DNA of 64,000 bases from Planctobacterium marinum (GTDB lineage: Bacteria; Pseudomonadota; Gammaproteobacteria; Enterobacterales; Alteromonadaceae): positions 1,025,232 to 1,089,231 of the forward strand of contig NZ_JAJEWQ010000001.1 in the NCBI RefSeq assembly GCF_020687805.1, given 5' to 3'. Numbering within the stretch: position 1 is the first letter of the stretch; each line of letters begins with the position of its first letter. Below are positions 1 to 9,323 of the stretch, one piece after another. Under the pieces are notes generated by a model. The model was not told the DNA's origin and ran no database searches. It worked only from the letters and a program-made list of their open reading frames with translations. The position numbers and the translations under genes were made by a program.

Positions 1-1
1 G

Positions 2-931
2 GCGGCACAAGATATTGGCTTAATTTACGCCAGTGAACCCATGCAACGCACTGTCGATATGGCTATTCAGGTGGCCCGCTCTGATGTATCGGTACTTATC
101 ACTGGCCCCAATGGTACTGGTAAAGAAAAAATTGCTGAGCTGATACAATCACAATCCCCCCTGAAACAGCAGCCCTTTATAAAAGTCAATGCCGGCGCGT
201 TGCCCAAAGAACTCATCGAAGCAGAGTTGTTTGGCGCAGAAGCCGGGGCTTATACCGGCGCCAATAAAGCCCGTATCGGCCGTTTTGAAGCCGCGGATGG
301 CGGCACGTTATTTTTAGATGAAATCGGTAACCTGCCACTGGACGGGCAAACTAAACTGCTCAGAGTCTTGCAAACTGGCGACTTTGAACGCTTAGGCTCA
401 GTGGTAACCCGGCATGTTAAGGTTCGGGTGGTTTCAGCCACCAATGCCAATTTGCTCAGTATGATAGCCAGTGGCGACTTTCGCGAAGATTTGTACTATC
501 GCCTCAACGTAATTGAGTTAAATGTGCCTGCCCTGTGCGACAGGCGCGACGATGTGTTACCCCTGATAAACCACTTTTTGCCCGGGCGGGAAATCAGTAA
601 GACGGCGCAAAAGCAGCTCACAGATTACGACTGGCCAGGTAATGTCAGAGAGCTGGAAAACGCCTGCAAACGGGTGGATGTGTTAAAGCCAGACGGTGTA
701 TTAGAAGCTGAAGATTTTGCCCTGTCAAAACCTGCAACTCAAACCGTGAATTCACCGCTTAGTACCCATCAGACGGCAACTTCTGTAGCCGCTCAGGCCG
801 AGCCTGGCAAACAGGACTTACTGGATGCCATGAAAGCGCATCAGGGTATTATCGCCAGAGTGGCTAAGCAGTTTGGAATGAGCCGCCAGGCCTTATATCG
901 CCGCCTGCAAAAATTTGACATAGACTATTAA
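2..931 (+). CDS. Sigma-54-dependent response regulator / activator (5' end cut by the window edge)
   Basis: The reading frame is open from base 2, so the N-terminal part (probably a receiver domain) lies outside the window. What remains is a sigma-54 AAA+ domain: Walker A GPNGTGKE, the GAYTGA loop that contacts sigma-54, Walker B GTLFLDEIG and the sensor motif YYRLNV. After a short linker comes a C-terminal Fis-type HTH (GIIARVAKQFGMSRQALYRRL). The role is ATP-driven activation of sigma-54 promoters. The next gene, 30 bp downstream on the same strand, is a histidine kinase, so the two very likely form a two-component system. The target genes are not visible. The first Met at base 41 is inside the protein, not a start. 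Confidence 0.93.
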   Translation, partial: AAQDIGLIYASEPMQRTVDMAIQVARSDVSVLITGPNGTGKEKIAELIQSQSPLKQQPFIKVNAGALPKELIEAELFGAEAGAYTGANKARIGRFEAADGGTLFLDEIGNLPLDGQTKLLRVLQTGDFERLGSVVTRHVKVRVVSATNANLLSMIASGDFREDLYYRLNVIELNVPALCDRRDDVLPLINHFLPGREISKTAQKQLTDYDWPGNVRELENACKRVDVLKPDGVLEAEDFALSKPATQTVNSPLSTHQTATSVAAQAEPGKQDLLDAMKAHQGIIARVAKQFGMSRQALYRRLQKFDIDY

Positions 932-961
932 CGCCGTACTTCAGGATGTAAAAATCAGCAC

Positions 962-2254
962 ATGAATTTACAACTAAAACTGCAAAAGGTAGTACTTTGT
1001 TGCACTCTGTTCGCCTGTATTCCGACGCTTTATCTGTTACAGACTCATGTTGTCAACAAGCTGTTGTTGTTAACCGGTATTGTGTTTTTTTGTTGGCAAG
1101 TAAGCGGCTATGCACTGCGTCGTTTTAATCAGGGCATGGCAGGACTTGAAACCGGATTACTCAATTTTCTGGATGGCGAATACGCGTCTTTGTTGTCCTA
1201 CAATGATAACGACGAATTGGGCAATCTGAGCCGATTGTACAATCAAACCGCCGAAAAACTCCGAGCCGAAAAACACTGGATTTACCAGCGAGAATTAATG
1301 CTGGATAAAGTACTGCAAAACTCCCCGGAAGTCTTGTTGCTGATCAACGACCGCCAGCAGGTGGTTTTCAGCAACTGGGCCGCCCGTCACTTTTTCCATA
1401 TCAACAATACCAAACTGGAAGGTTTGGTATTGGAAGAACTACTGAACAATGCTCCGGAAGCAGTCAGTAATGTCATACTCCAGGCGCAGGAGGGGTTATT
1501 CAGTATTAACAATGACTCTGACGAACAGCAAACCTGGCATCTGGCCACAGGCCAGTTTTTACTGAATAACCAACAACATCAGTTGTACATCTTAAAACAA
1601 ATGACCCGGGAGCTTAGCCGCCAGGAAGTGGCCGTCTGGAAAAAGGTGATCCGCATTATCAGTCATGAGTTAAACAACTCCCTTGGCCCAATCTCTTCTA
1701 TGTTGAACAGCGGTAAGTTACTCACTGAGCAAGTGCAGGATGAGCGCCTTAACCGGGTATTTAATACCATCGAAGAGCGCATTAAACACCTGGTCACTTT
1801 CGTGCAGGGTTATGGCAAATTTGCCAAACTGCCGGAGCCCAAATTGCAATCTGTTGAATTTGAGAAGCTGGCGGAACAATTGTCACAACAATGGTCTTTT
1901 AATGCTGACTTCCCCGAAGGATTAGTATTTCACGCCGACCCAATCCAACTGGAGCAATTGCTGATAAATCTGTTAAAAAATGCTCATGAATCTGGTTCTG
2001 AAGCTGGTGACATTACGCTGCGTCTGGAGAAAAAGCTGAACCGCGTGGTCATTGAAGTGTTAGACAAAGGCAAAGGCATGTCTGAATCAGTGCTTTCTCA
2101 GGCGCTGATCCCGTTTTATTCCACCAAAAATAGTGGCAGCGGCCTGGGCCTGGCGCTGTGCCGGGAAATTGCTGAAGCCCATCACGGTCACATTGCGCTA
2201 CAAAACCGCCAGGAAGGCGGACTTTGCGTCAGGGTGAGCCTGCCAGGCGTATAG
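962..2254 (+). CDS. Membrane-bound sensor histidine kinase
   Basis: 430 residues. Two hydrophobic segments at about residues 8-50 form a membrane anchor with almost no periplasmic loop. A HAMP/PAS-like linker (about 60-220) follows. The HisKA box is VIRIISHELNNSLGP near residue 230, with phosphoacceptor His. The HATPase domain shows the N box (LLINLLKNAHESG), G1 (DKGKGMS) and G2 (GSGLGLAL). It autophosphorylates and should pass phosphate to the sigma-54 regulator immediately upstream. The missing large periplasmic sensor suggests it detects a membrane or cytoplasmic signal. The HELNNSL form of the H box is typical of NtrY/NtrB-like kinases. Confidence 0.92.
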   Translation: MNLQLKLQKVVLCCTLFACIPTLYLLQTHVVNKLLLLTGIVFFCWQVSGYALRRFNQGMAGLETGLLNFLDGEYASLLSYNDNDELGNLSRLYNQTAEKLRAEKHWIYQRELMLDKVLQNSPEVLLLINDRQQVVFSNWAARHFFHINNTKLEGLVLEELLNNAPEAVSNVILQAQEGLFSINNDSDEQQTWHLATGQFLLNNQQHQLYILKQMTRELSRQEVAVWKKVIRIISHELNNSLGPISSMLNSGKLLTEQVQDERLNRVFNTIEERIKHLVTFVQGYGKFAKLPEPKLQSVEFEKLAEQLSQQWSFNADFPEGLVFHADPIQLEQLLINLLKNAHESGSEAGDITLRLEKKLNRVVIEVLDKGKGMSESVLSQALIPFYSTKNSGSGLGLALCREIAEAHHGHIALQNRQEGGLCVRVSLPGV

Positions 2255-2270
2255 TTAATGGAGCATGGTT

Positions 2271-3779
2271 TTAGTTAAGACCTGCTACTTGTTGTTGAGG
2301 GTGCCCAGTTGCTTCTTGTAGTAACGGAATTAACTTATCAGCGACAGGTAAAAATACCTGCTGATAAACATCATCAACGTCTTTTGGGAAATACACCCGA
2401 TGTACCTGATATCGCGCTTCGCCCTGCAACTGGAACAGGTGCAACATTTTAAAATCAATAAGTTGCGCCAGATTTTGCACCGTTTCCGGACATTGGAAAA
2501 CACCATAAAAGGGTTCAACTTGTTGTAGTATTTCCATAATTTCCGGGTCAACGCGACGCAAATCATCGAGTACCTGCAACATCAATAAATCGTATAGATC
2601 TGACGATGCAGTCTGCCACAGAGGCGCTGGTTGCTCCTTATTGTGCAAGGTGGCCAGTGAAAAAGCCTCCTGAGTATTCAGACCCAACGTTGCCAGTTGC
2701 AAATCCAGCGGTGCAATAGATTGTGGGGACGCGGGCAATAATTCCGCTACTAACTGCCTTCGCTGTTGCAACCAGTCATGCAGGCCCTCAACCCGATTCA
2801 CTTTACTAAATCGAAGAGGATGTGCATCACGAAACTGATAATAAGACAGCAAAAGTGCTTTTCTTGCCTGGCGGTAAGCCGTTTCCTGATGCTGAGTCAA
2901 ACGCCTGAATGCCCCCTTGGCTGTCGCGCTGCCCATCGCCAGATTGGATACCAATAACTCTGGTCCGAAATCGTGTTCCGCAATAAAACGAACACCACCG
3001 CGACGCATTGATTCCGGCCGCCAAACCAGGAATGAAAAACGCTCTGAATTGCTGTCTCCCTGAATTAAACGATTGATTTTTTCAGCATGAGTGTGATGCA
3101 TAGCTTCCGGCCTCGGCCCATCAATGATGCTGTCACCAAACACGCCGGGCCATTCCAAGAAAGAGCCCCAGACAGGCCGCGCATTGCTGCTGCCATGACA
3201 TTCCTGACAGCTGGGGTCATTGCGTTTCAAGGTTGGTTTACTCCCTGAGAAGTCAAACACTGAAAACTCCCAATGACCTGTTTCACTGTGTAATTGCGCC
3301 ACGTCCAACAGGTGATAAGTAGGGTCATCGGGTTTGGTACCTACATTCATTAAAAACTGCCCGTCAGTGCCAAACAAAACAATACGCGGAAACTCAAGAT
3401 TAGCTTGCCCAGTGGCCCGGGTATGTTCCAGCAACGAAAAGTGTGTGCGGTAATGCCGGGGTAAGTGTGCGAGCAAGCCTGTTACGCTGCTGATGTCATG
3501 GCGTTCAATGAATTCTGCCACTCCGGTGACAGTCATCGGCAGCGCCTGCTCTGCAGTAACCGTATGCAGCGAAGCTATCGGAGTAATGGTATCAAAGGCC
3601 GATGCCGGACAAAGCTCAGCGCCAGAAAAATGTCCACCGGAATGGTACAGTTGTTTCTGTACGACAGCCTCATTAGCCGGTGCATAATCAAGCTCACCAG
3701 CCGCCATAGAACTGCTAACCTGGATAAAAGCCAATGCAAAGCATAGTGCCATACCCTGCCAGTTAAATCGATTCTTCAT
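2271..3779 (-). CDS. Exported protein of unknown function with one CxxCH haem-binding motif
   Basis: 502 residues. Residues 1-27 are a Sec signal peptide ending SSSMAA. One CxxCH motif (SCQECHG) lies near residue 192, followed by RPVWGSFLEWPGVFG. I know CHG...RP.W...WPG..G only as a pattern in uncharacterised proteins with a possible single c-type haem. No distal Met ligand is evident and no enzymatic family is recognised. The gene overlaps the end of the upstream gene by 17 bp, so the two are probably co-translated. Its stop is 16 bp from the end of the convergent kinase gene, with no clear terminator between. Haem attachment is an inference from the motif. Confidence 0.8.
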   Translation of the reverse strand: MKNRFNWQGMALCFALAFIQVSSSMAAGELDYAPANEAVVQKQLYHSGGHFSGAELCPASAFDTITPIASLHTVTAEQALPMTVTGVAEFIERHDISSVTGLLAHLPRHYRTHFSLLEHTRATGQANLEFPRIVLFGTDGQFLMNVGTKPDDPTYHLLDVAQLHSETGHWEFSVFDFSGSKPTLKRNDPSCQECHGSSNARPVWGSFLEWPGVFGDSIIDGPRPEAMHHTHAEKINRLIQGDSNSERFSFLVWRPESMRRGGVRFIAEHDFGPELLVSNLAMGSATAKGAFRRLTQHQETAYRQARKALLLSYYQFRDAHPLRFSKVNRVEGLHDWLQQRRQLVAELLPASPQSIAPLDLQLATLGLNTQEAFSLATLHNKEQPAPLWQTASSDLYDLLMLQVLDDLRRVDPEIMEILQQVEPFYGVFQCPETVQNLAQLIDFKMLHLFQLQGEARYQVHRVYFPKDVDDVYQQVFLPVADKLIPLLQEATGHPQQQVAGLN

Positions 3780-4395
3780 TTAAATTCACCCGGGTAAATT
3801 TACTGTGTTCAAGAATTTGTCGTACACTGCGCCTGATCCATTGCGAAGGAAGCGGCCCAGGTTCCAGTTCGTAAGACTGAAGCTCAACATTAAACCGGCA
3901 ATCCCAATGATACAGGCGCATAATGTTGTTTTCTAAAACCAACAGACTGATGCTCCCCGGCCAGCGGACAAAATACTGATAAGACATACATCCTTCCACC
4001 ACGTGACCATTTGCAACGACCACGTCAGGAAACTCTACTGGCCAGTCTGAAATCAGAAATCGCTGTAAACCATCGCCGGAATCAGCCAGCGTTGCGACGT
4101 AATTACCGAATTTATCCATGTCCACCATTGGCACCTCAACGTCGGTACGGGTATCCACAACAGGCTCAGACTGATGCCGCGGTGTTTTTACAAAATCAGC
4201 GCTGGGCCGCTGAACATTAACCGCATCATTGGCTTGCGCTCTTTTGAGCGGCAAAGGCGCACTAACGGAACTTGTTTCAGCCGTGCAACAGGTAGATTTT
4301 AGTGACCCGACAGCCAACCAAATGCCAAGGGTCAAACCCAACGAGGAACCTACAATGGTCAGTAATCGCCGATTAGAAGTTGATCGCGGCATCAT
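3763..4395 (-). CDS. Membrane-anchored protein of unknown function
   Basis: 210 residues with one N-terminal hydrophobic segment (about residues 10-30, LLTIVGSSLGLTLGIWLAVG). A low-complexity linker and a C-terminal globular part of about 110 residues with several Trp and Cys residues follow. No family is recognised. The basic residues before the membrane segment suggest the bulk faces the periplasm. The 3' end overlaps the CxxCH protein gene by 17 bp, which points to joint expression and possibly to a shared envelope function. Confidence 0.7.
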   Translation of the reverse strand: MMPRSTSNRRLLTIVGSSLGLTLGIWLAVGSLKSTCCTAETSSVSAPLPLKRAQANDAVNVQRPSADFVKTPRHQSEPVVDTRTDVEVPMVDMDKFGNYVATLADSGDGLQRFLISDWPVEFPDVVVANGHVVEGCMSYQYFVRWPGSISLLVLENNIMRLYHWDCRFNVELQSYELEPGPLPSQWIRRSVRQILEHSKFTRVNLNEESI

Positions 4396-4459
4396 TTAGT
4401 ACCAACAAAAGGCCAAGCCAATCGGGCACAAACGTCCTTGTTTGCACGCTTTCGAGGCT

Positions 4460-5566
4460 TTATGAGCAATAGTCAGTCATTTGCTGCGGTGTAAAGCATT
4501 GGTTTGTGCTGGCGCAATAATGAGGATGTGAAGAGGGGCAATTATTGCTCACCGGAAAATCGCCATCGCCGCCATTTCCGTTATCGCCATTTCCGTTATC
4601 GCCATTTCCGTTGTCGCCATTGCCGTTATCGCCATTGCCGCCATCTCCGTTGCTACCACCACCGGTATCGCCGCCATTATTGCCTCCGGACATTGCCGAA
4701 ACCAGTTGACTAAATTTGCCATTGTAACCAGGATCGCATACCCGTTTGCTGCCATTGTATTGTCCATCGTACCAGGCGGTTACCGCAGAGGGGTTTGAAC
4801 CAATTGTTGAGCCTGCTGTGGTTTTCCAATAACTGGGTTGCCATGTGCGGGTGAATGCCAGCATATTGTTCTTAACATGTTCTTCGAGATCGCCGGCGTA
4901 CTTGTCCACCATGGGATCCCCCAAATAAAGTCCGATATAGGACAAAATATCGTCCGTTGCCAAACCAGAACTAAATCCGGTGGATAATAACTGACAAGGA
5001 TCAGCACCTTTTGCCTGACTGGCTTCGTTGCGATCGATGATCTGATCACCATTCGTGTTCAGCTCTGCCACCAGACCTAAACCTCGATTTTTAGCCGTGG
5101 TCACCTCACTGCCATCAATGACACCATTATTATTTGTATCTTCGGCAAATAAGGCAGCAAAATACAGGGCTGCATCAGCCGCAGATATCGTGTAATTAAC
5201 TCCCGGCGGTTGACCGGTATAGCCTGACTGATCAATGAATTGCTGATCAATGTCGATGCACAGGTTGTATTCAATATCCAGGATAGATTCACGTACCTGC
5301 AAAGGATCATTACAGACCCCCATGGTAGTCACTATCTGACCTGCAGCATTGCTACAGGCAGTGCCATTGGCCAACACATTCACGCACACTGCATCACACC
5401 AAGGTTGTGTGTGCTCAGTAGACATATCTTTACCTGCGGCAGCGGGATGTTTTTCCCCCAGTTCAATGGGTGGGCATTGCGCCGCATTTAAATTGAAACT
5501 CAACAAAACGCCAAGCGATACCAGGGCGTAAGCAGAACCATATCTTGCAAATTTAAGCAATCTCAT
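4460..5566 (-). CDS. Secreted EF-hand protein with Gly/Asn/Asp-rich linker
   Basis: 368 residues. The signal peptide (about 1-28) ends NLNAA. Two EF-hand calcium loops are visible around residues 142-175, DTNNNGVIDGSE and NTNGDQIIDRNE. A linker (about 295-340) consists mostly of repeated GNGDN units. A 25-residue Cys-containing tail (NCPSSHPHYCAS...) ends the protein and may be a small binding domain. The same type of linker joins domains in the GH26 protein just upstream, 77 bp away on the same strand, so an operon and a shared extracellular role are likely. No catalytic domain is recognised. The start is supported by AAGG before the ATG. Confidence 0.8.
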   Translation of the reverse strand: MRLLKFARYGSAYALVSLGVLLSFNLNAAQCPPIELGEKHPAAAGKDMSTEHTQPWCDAVCVNVLANGTACSNAAGQIVTTMGVCNDPLQVRESILDIEYNLCIDIDQQFIDQSGYTGQPPGVNYTISAADAALYFAALFAEDTNNNGVIDGSEVTTAKNRGLGLVAELNTNGDQIIDRNEASQAKGADPCQLLSTGFSSGLATDDILSYIGLYLGDPMVDKYAGDLEEHVKNNMLAFTRTWQPSYWKTTAGSTIGSNPSAVTAWYDGQYNGSKRVCDPGYNGKFSQLVSAMSGGNNGGDTGGGSNGDGGNGDNGNGDNGNGDNGNGDNGNGGDGDFPVSNNCPSSHPHYCASTNQCFTPQQMTDYCS

Positions 5567-5643
5567 AAAAAACCTTTTTAATGTTAACTTAGACAGCGGG
5601 GAGCAATTAGCTTCCCCATGAATTGAAACTCTGTCCCTGGTTA

Positions 5644-7470
5644 TCAGGGTGATGTAAATGTCACTACATTAGAAATCAGGTATTGCCCTTGCGTAGCATC
5701 CTCGACTTTGAATTCAATACTGTAAGATTGCCCCAGGATGGCATTCGTTACCGTACGGACATATTCACCATTACTTTGCGCACCTGGTACACAATAGCCA
5801 TCACTACACAGGTAATGCCAGGCGGCTGACCAGCCATTGTCTTTGTGAAATATCTGAAAACGGCTGTCAGACAGATAACGTATGCCAAAATCACTTTCAG
5901 TCGCGGGGTTTTCACCGTTATCGCCGGAACCTGAACCACTGCCGCTATCGCCACTATCGCCATTCCCCGGTTGGCCAGCATCCCCCGAGGCTGTGAATGT
6001 CACAGTATCACTGGTTATAAATTGACTTAGCGCATCATCCTGAACTTTAAATTCAATATCGTAACTTTGGCCGAGAGTCATGTTGTCGAACTGCAACTGA
6101 TAGTAGCCATTGCTGAGTGTCCCCGGGTAACATGCCCCGTTGACACAAAGGTAATGCCAGTTTCCGGTCCACCCATTGTCCCGGTGAAATACCACAAAAC
6201 TATCGTTATCGATGTAACTGATGCCAAATTCGCTATTCGGGTTTCCACTCCCGCTATCACCGCTGCCATTGCCATTGTCGCCGCTGCCATTGTCGCCATT
6301 ATCGCTGCCACCATCACTACTCTCCCCGTAACCTAACTGTGTAAACAGGTTGCTTCCCGCTTTGAGAAAAGTACTTTGATTGATTTGTGCGTTCCAGTTG
6401 CTCAGTATTGTGCTGTTAGCCTGTACCCGACTATCTCCCCAATAGCCTTCGGTGTAACCGGTAAACACACCATTACTGTATCCGCCCCAGCGATATTGCT
6501 CCGGACTATCCCAATCGGCGTTGATGTAGGTTATTCCTTTAACGACATCAGCGTAATCCTGCAAAATGAAATTAAAATACCCTGAAAACCACTCGTTCCA
6601 GATCTGTTGTCCTGACTTGTTTATCCGGTTGCTTCCGCCTGCGCCGTCTGCAGAATAGGTGCCTTGCGCCAGGTCATATCTCTGTGGTGTTGATTCATTG
6701 ATAAACAGTGGCTTACCTTTCTGTCGGGCAAACTCCGCCGCCTGTTGAACGCGGCTCAGACTGGTGCAGTCTTGTGGAGAGAAGTAAGACAGTCCGATCC
6801 AGTCAACAATGTTGTCGCCCGGATACCAGTTATTCAGATCCTCGTACTGATTGTAACAATAGGAAGAAACCTGCCATACCAAAGCTATTTTATCGGCGTG
6901 CCCCAGGGCATCTATTCGATTTCGGACATACTGAAAGGAGCTTTTTATGCGCGCGGGGGTATGACTGGTGTTCCACTTAACACCATCAACCTCGTAGGCC
7001 CAGCGCAAATATACAGGGCGATCATAGCCTGCCAGCGTATTCAGTAAGGTATCAATATTGGCGTTGTAATTCCCGGCGACAACAGCGCCAAGCTGATTAT
7101 TCATTGATACACCAACAATTAATGCCGCATCAGGAAACGCCGCAGCCAACTCAGCAACGTTGTTGCGCCCTGCTCCTGCATCCGCATCAGAAAACAGCCC
7201 ATCCAGTTGCACAATACCAACATAATTTGCAACACCACCTGGGCGCTGCCCTAAATCAGCGACATAATCATTGATGCTATCGACATCCTGACCGATGGAA
7301 AAGAGTACCCCGTTGTTGGGTGCCAAAGTTGCATCTTCCGGCGCCGCATTAACACTATGACCAAATAAAAAACAACACAAAAGCAATAGTCCTGGCGCAG
7401 AGAGGTTGCCTAACTTCCCTACCATTTCCGTTCTTTGTTGCACTTTTCTGATATTGTAAAACCAATGCAT
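5644..7470 (-). CDS. Secreted GH26-type endo-glycosidase (probable beta-mannanase) with duplicated C-terminal module
   Basis: 608 residues from the ATG at 7470, chosen because AGGGGG stands just before it; the longer frame to 7521 lacks such a site. A signal peptide occupies about residues 20-43. The catalytic barrel (about 45-370) shows the acid/base Glu in LRWAYEVDG (E160) and the nucleophile Glu in FINEST (E259), a spacing that fits GH26. Two copies of an 85-residue module (FGISYIDNDSFVVFHRDNGW and FGIRYLSDSRFQIFHKDNGW) are joined by GSGDNGNG linkers and are likely carbohydrate-binding. Mannan is the usual GH26 substrate; beta-1,3-xylan or mixed-linkage glucan are alternatives. It is followed by the EF-hand protein gene. 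Confidence 0.82.
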   Translation of the reverse strand: MHWFYNIRKVQQRTEMVGKLGNLSAPGLLLLCCFLFGHSVNAAPEDATLAPNNGVLFSIGQDVDSINDYVADLGQRPGGVANYVGIVQLDGLFSDADAGAGRNNVAELAAAFPDAALIVGVSMNNQLGAVVAGNYNANIDTLLNTLAGYDRPVYLRWAYEVDGVKWNTSHTPARIKSSFQYVRNRIDALGHADKIALVWQVSSYCYNQYEDLNNWYPGDNIVDWIGLSYFSPQDCTSLSRVQQAAEFARQKGKPLFINESTPQRYDLAQGTYSADGAGGSNRINKSGQQIWNEWFSGYFNFILQDYADVVKGITYINADWDSPEQYRWGGYSNGVFTGYTEGYWGDSRVQANSTILSNWNAQINQSTFLKAGSNLFTQLGYGESSDGGSDNGDNGSGDNGNGSGDSGSGNPNSEFGISYIDNDSFVVFHRDNGWTGNWHYLCVNGACYPGTLSNGYYQLQFDNMTLGQSYDIEFKVQDDALSQFITSDTVTFTASGDAGQPGNGDSGDSGSGSGSGDNGENPATESDFGIRYLSDSRFQIFHKDNGWSAAWHYLCSDGYCVPGAQSNGEYVRTVTNAILGQSYSIEFKVEDATQGQYLISNVVTFTSP

Positions 7471-7859
7471 TTCACCCCCTTTTCGATTAACACCTGAAAA
7501 ACATTTAATTAACATTTGCACACACTATAGGGCGAATTTTTTGCACCTCAACAGAACTGGTGACTTTGATAAAGCACTTACAAAATTTCGTTATAACCTC
7601 CCCGGGTCACAGCCTGACTGCCAGGCAGCACCAATGTTCATCAAGAATCACAACATACGGTTAAGTGTCCTTGTCTTCACACCAACGTTAATTAATTGTT
7701 AATTTTGTGTGATGAATACGTATGCATGCGGTTCAAATAGTGTACAGAAATGGTCAGACTTAACCCGGTCAAAAAATTAAACGTCCCGCTTTCCTTGTGC
7801 ACACGGCGGCTTCGCTTTTTTGATACCAGGATTAAACATCACAGTATTGAGATTAGAAA
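7471..7859. promoter_or_regulatory. Divergent promoter region between the GH26 and amylase genes
   Basis: 389 bp of non-coding DNA between two divergent secreted-enzyme genes, so it must hold both promoters. I see AT-rich tracts near 7685-7705 and an imperfect 12-bp palindrome CGTATGCATGCG near 7719-7731, which could be an operator. No convincing MalT or MalR site and no unambiguous -35/-10 pair could be assigned. Confidence 0.4.
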
Positions 7860-9269
7860 ATGATTAAAAAGTTAAGACAGTTACTCACGGGTATCGTGAT
7901 ATCCGCCGTATGTTATTTGCCGGCCGCCCAGGCAGATGTCATCCTCCACGCCTTTAACTGGGAATATTCCGAAGTGGCCGCCAAAGCTCAGGAAATTGCC
8001 AATCTGGGTTATAAAAAAGTGCTGGTATCTCCGGCTTATAAATCCAGTGGGAACGAATGGTGGGGCCGATATCAGCCGCAAGACTACCGTGTTGTCGACA
8101 ACCCTTTGGGGGACACCAATGACTTTCAGGCCATGATACAGGCGCTGCAGTCTGTCGGTGTTGAAACCTATGCCGATATCGTGTTTAACCACATGGCTAA
8201 CGAAGCCTGGCTGCGCTCAGACCTGAATTACCCCGGCACTCTGGTGCTGGATGAATATGCTCAGAACGCAAGTTATTACAATTCTATCAAGCTGTTTGGT
8301 GATCTTACCGACAACCTGATCGCCCCCTGGGATTTCCACGATCCAGGCTGTATCACCGACTGGAACAACCCGGGCCATGTACAATACTGGCGCCTGTGCG
8401 GTGGTAACGGTGATACAGGCTTACCGGACCTGGACCCAAATAACTGGATTGTGGCGCAACAAAAACAATACCTGCAAACCCTTAAAAACATGGGAGTAAC
8501 CGGCTTTCGGGTAGATGCGGTTAAACACATGACCAACTATCACATCAATGCGATATTCGACCAAAACATTAAAAATGGCGTGCATGTATTTGGTGAAGTG
8601 ATTACTTTTGGCGGTGCCGGAAACTCAGACAACGACAACTTTCTGGTTCCTTATATGAGTGGCACGGGCCACGCCGCATACGACTTCCCACTATTTGCGC
8701 AAATGCGCAGTGCTCTGGGTTTTGGTGGTTCCATGAGCCAGTTAGTTGATCCAGGCGCTTATGGGCAGGCACTACCAGGTTCGCAAGCCGTTACCTTTAG
8801 CATTACCCACGATATCCCGCTGAATGACGGGTTTCGCTTTCAAATATTAGATCCCACCGACGAATTCCTGGCCAATGCTTATATTCTGGGACGCAACGGC
8901 GGTGTACCTATGATTTATTCAGACCATAATGAAAGTGCTGACAAAGGCGACAATGGTCGTTGGCAGGACATGTACAAACGCGGTGACATAGCCGGCATGA
9001 TTGATTTCCACAACAGTGTGCAAGGCTCAGGTATGCAGGTGATTAGCCACAGCGACTGCCACATACTGTTTAAACGCGATCATCAGGGCGTAGTCGGTAT
9101 CAACAAGTGCGGTAATGGCATTGATGTTTGGGTAGATACTCAGGCTGACAACCTGTGGTGGTATCGCAACTACCGCGACACCTTAAGCAGCGATGTGCAA
9201 TACATCACCAGCCAATGGCATAAGTTCTATTTGCCTGGCCGCGGTGCCAGAATGTGGCTGATGGAATAA
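7860..9269 (+). CDS. Secreted GH13 alpha-amylase
   Basis: 469 residues with a signal peptide (1-25, ending PAAQA). The GH13 regions appear in order: region I DIVFNHMA, region II GFRVDAVKH with nucleophile D219, region III VFGEV with acid/base E246, and region IV ITHD with D318 as transition-state stabiliser. It hydrolyses internal alpha-1,4 bonds of starch or glycogen outside the cell. Length and a single catalytic domain with a short C-terminal beta domain fit small bacterial amylases; no starch-binding module is attached. It is monocistronic, divergent from the GH26 gene, and ends at a hairpin terminator. Confidence 0.95.
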   Translation: MIKKLRQLLTGIVISAVCYLPAAQADVILHAFNWEYSEVAAKAQEIANLGYKKVLVSPAYKSSGNEWWGRYQPQDYRVVDNPLGDTNDFQAMIQALQSVGVETYADIVFNHMANEAWLRSDLNYPGTLVLDEYAQNASYYNSIKLFGDLTDNLIAPWDFHDPGCITDWNNPGHVQYWRLCGGNGDTGLPDLDPNNWIVAQQKQYLQTLKNMGVTGFRVDAVKHMTNYHINAIFDQNIKNGVHVFGEVITFGGAGNSDNDNFLVPYMSGTGHAAYDFPLFAQMRSALGFGGSMSQLVDPGAYGQALPGSQAVTFSITHDIPLNDGFRFQILDPTDEFLANAYILGRNGGVPMIYSDHNESADKGDNGRWQDMYKRGDIAGMIDFHNSVQGSGMQVISHSDCHILFKRDHQGVVGINKCGNGIDVWVDTQADNLWWYRNYRDTLSSDVQYITSQWHKFYLPGRGARMWLME

Positions 9270-9292
9270 AGATTCTGTTTAATAAATGATCC

Positions 9293-9320
9293 AAAAGCCC
9301 GGTTATCTCCGGGCTATTTG
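9293..9320. terminator. Bidirectional terminator between amylase and AraC-family genes
   Basis: A perfect 7-bp stem AGCCCGG/CCGGGCT (9296-9302 with 9309-9315) has a 6-base loop. It is followed by ATTTGTT on the + strand and by TTTT on the - strand. It serves the two convergent genes. Confidence 0.85.
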
Positions 9321-9323
9321 TTG

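Noticed and set aside
4504-4713. Arg/His-rich frame opposite the EF-hand protein
   Set aside because: It is the complement of the repeated GGNGD linker codons; the repetitive composition alone keeps it open.
6067-6336. Frames of 89 and 79 residues within the GH26 gene
   Set aside because: Shadows of the linker and module region; low complexity (Ala/Ile/Thr runs) and no ribosome site.
7719-7731. Imperfect palindrome CGTATGCATGCG as a maltose regulator site
   Set aside because: Only 10 of 12 bases are symmetric and it matches no regulator motif I can recall with confidence.
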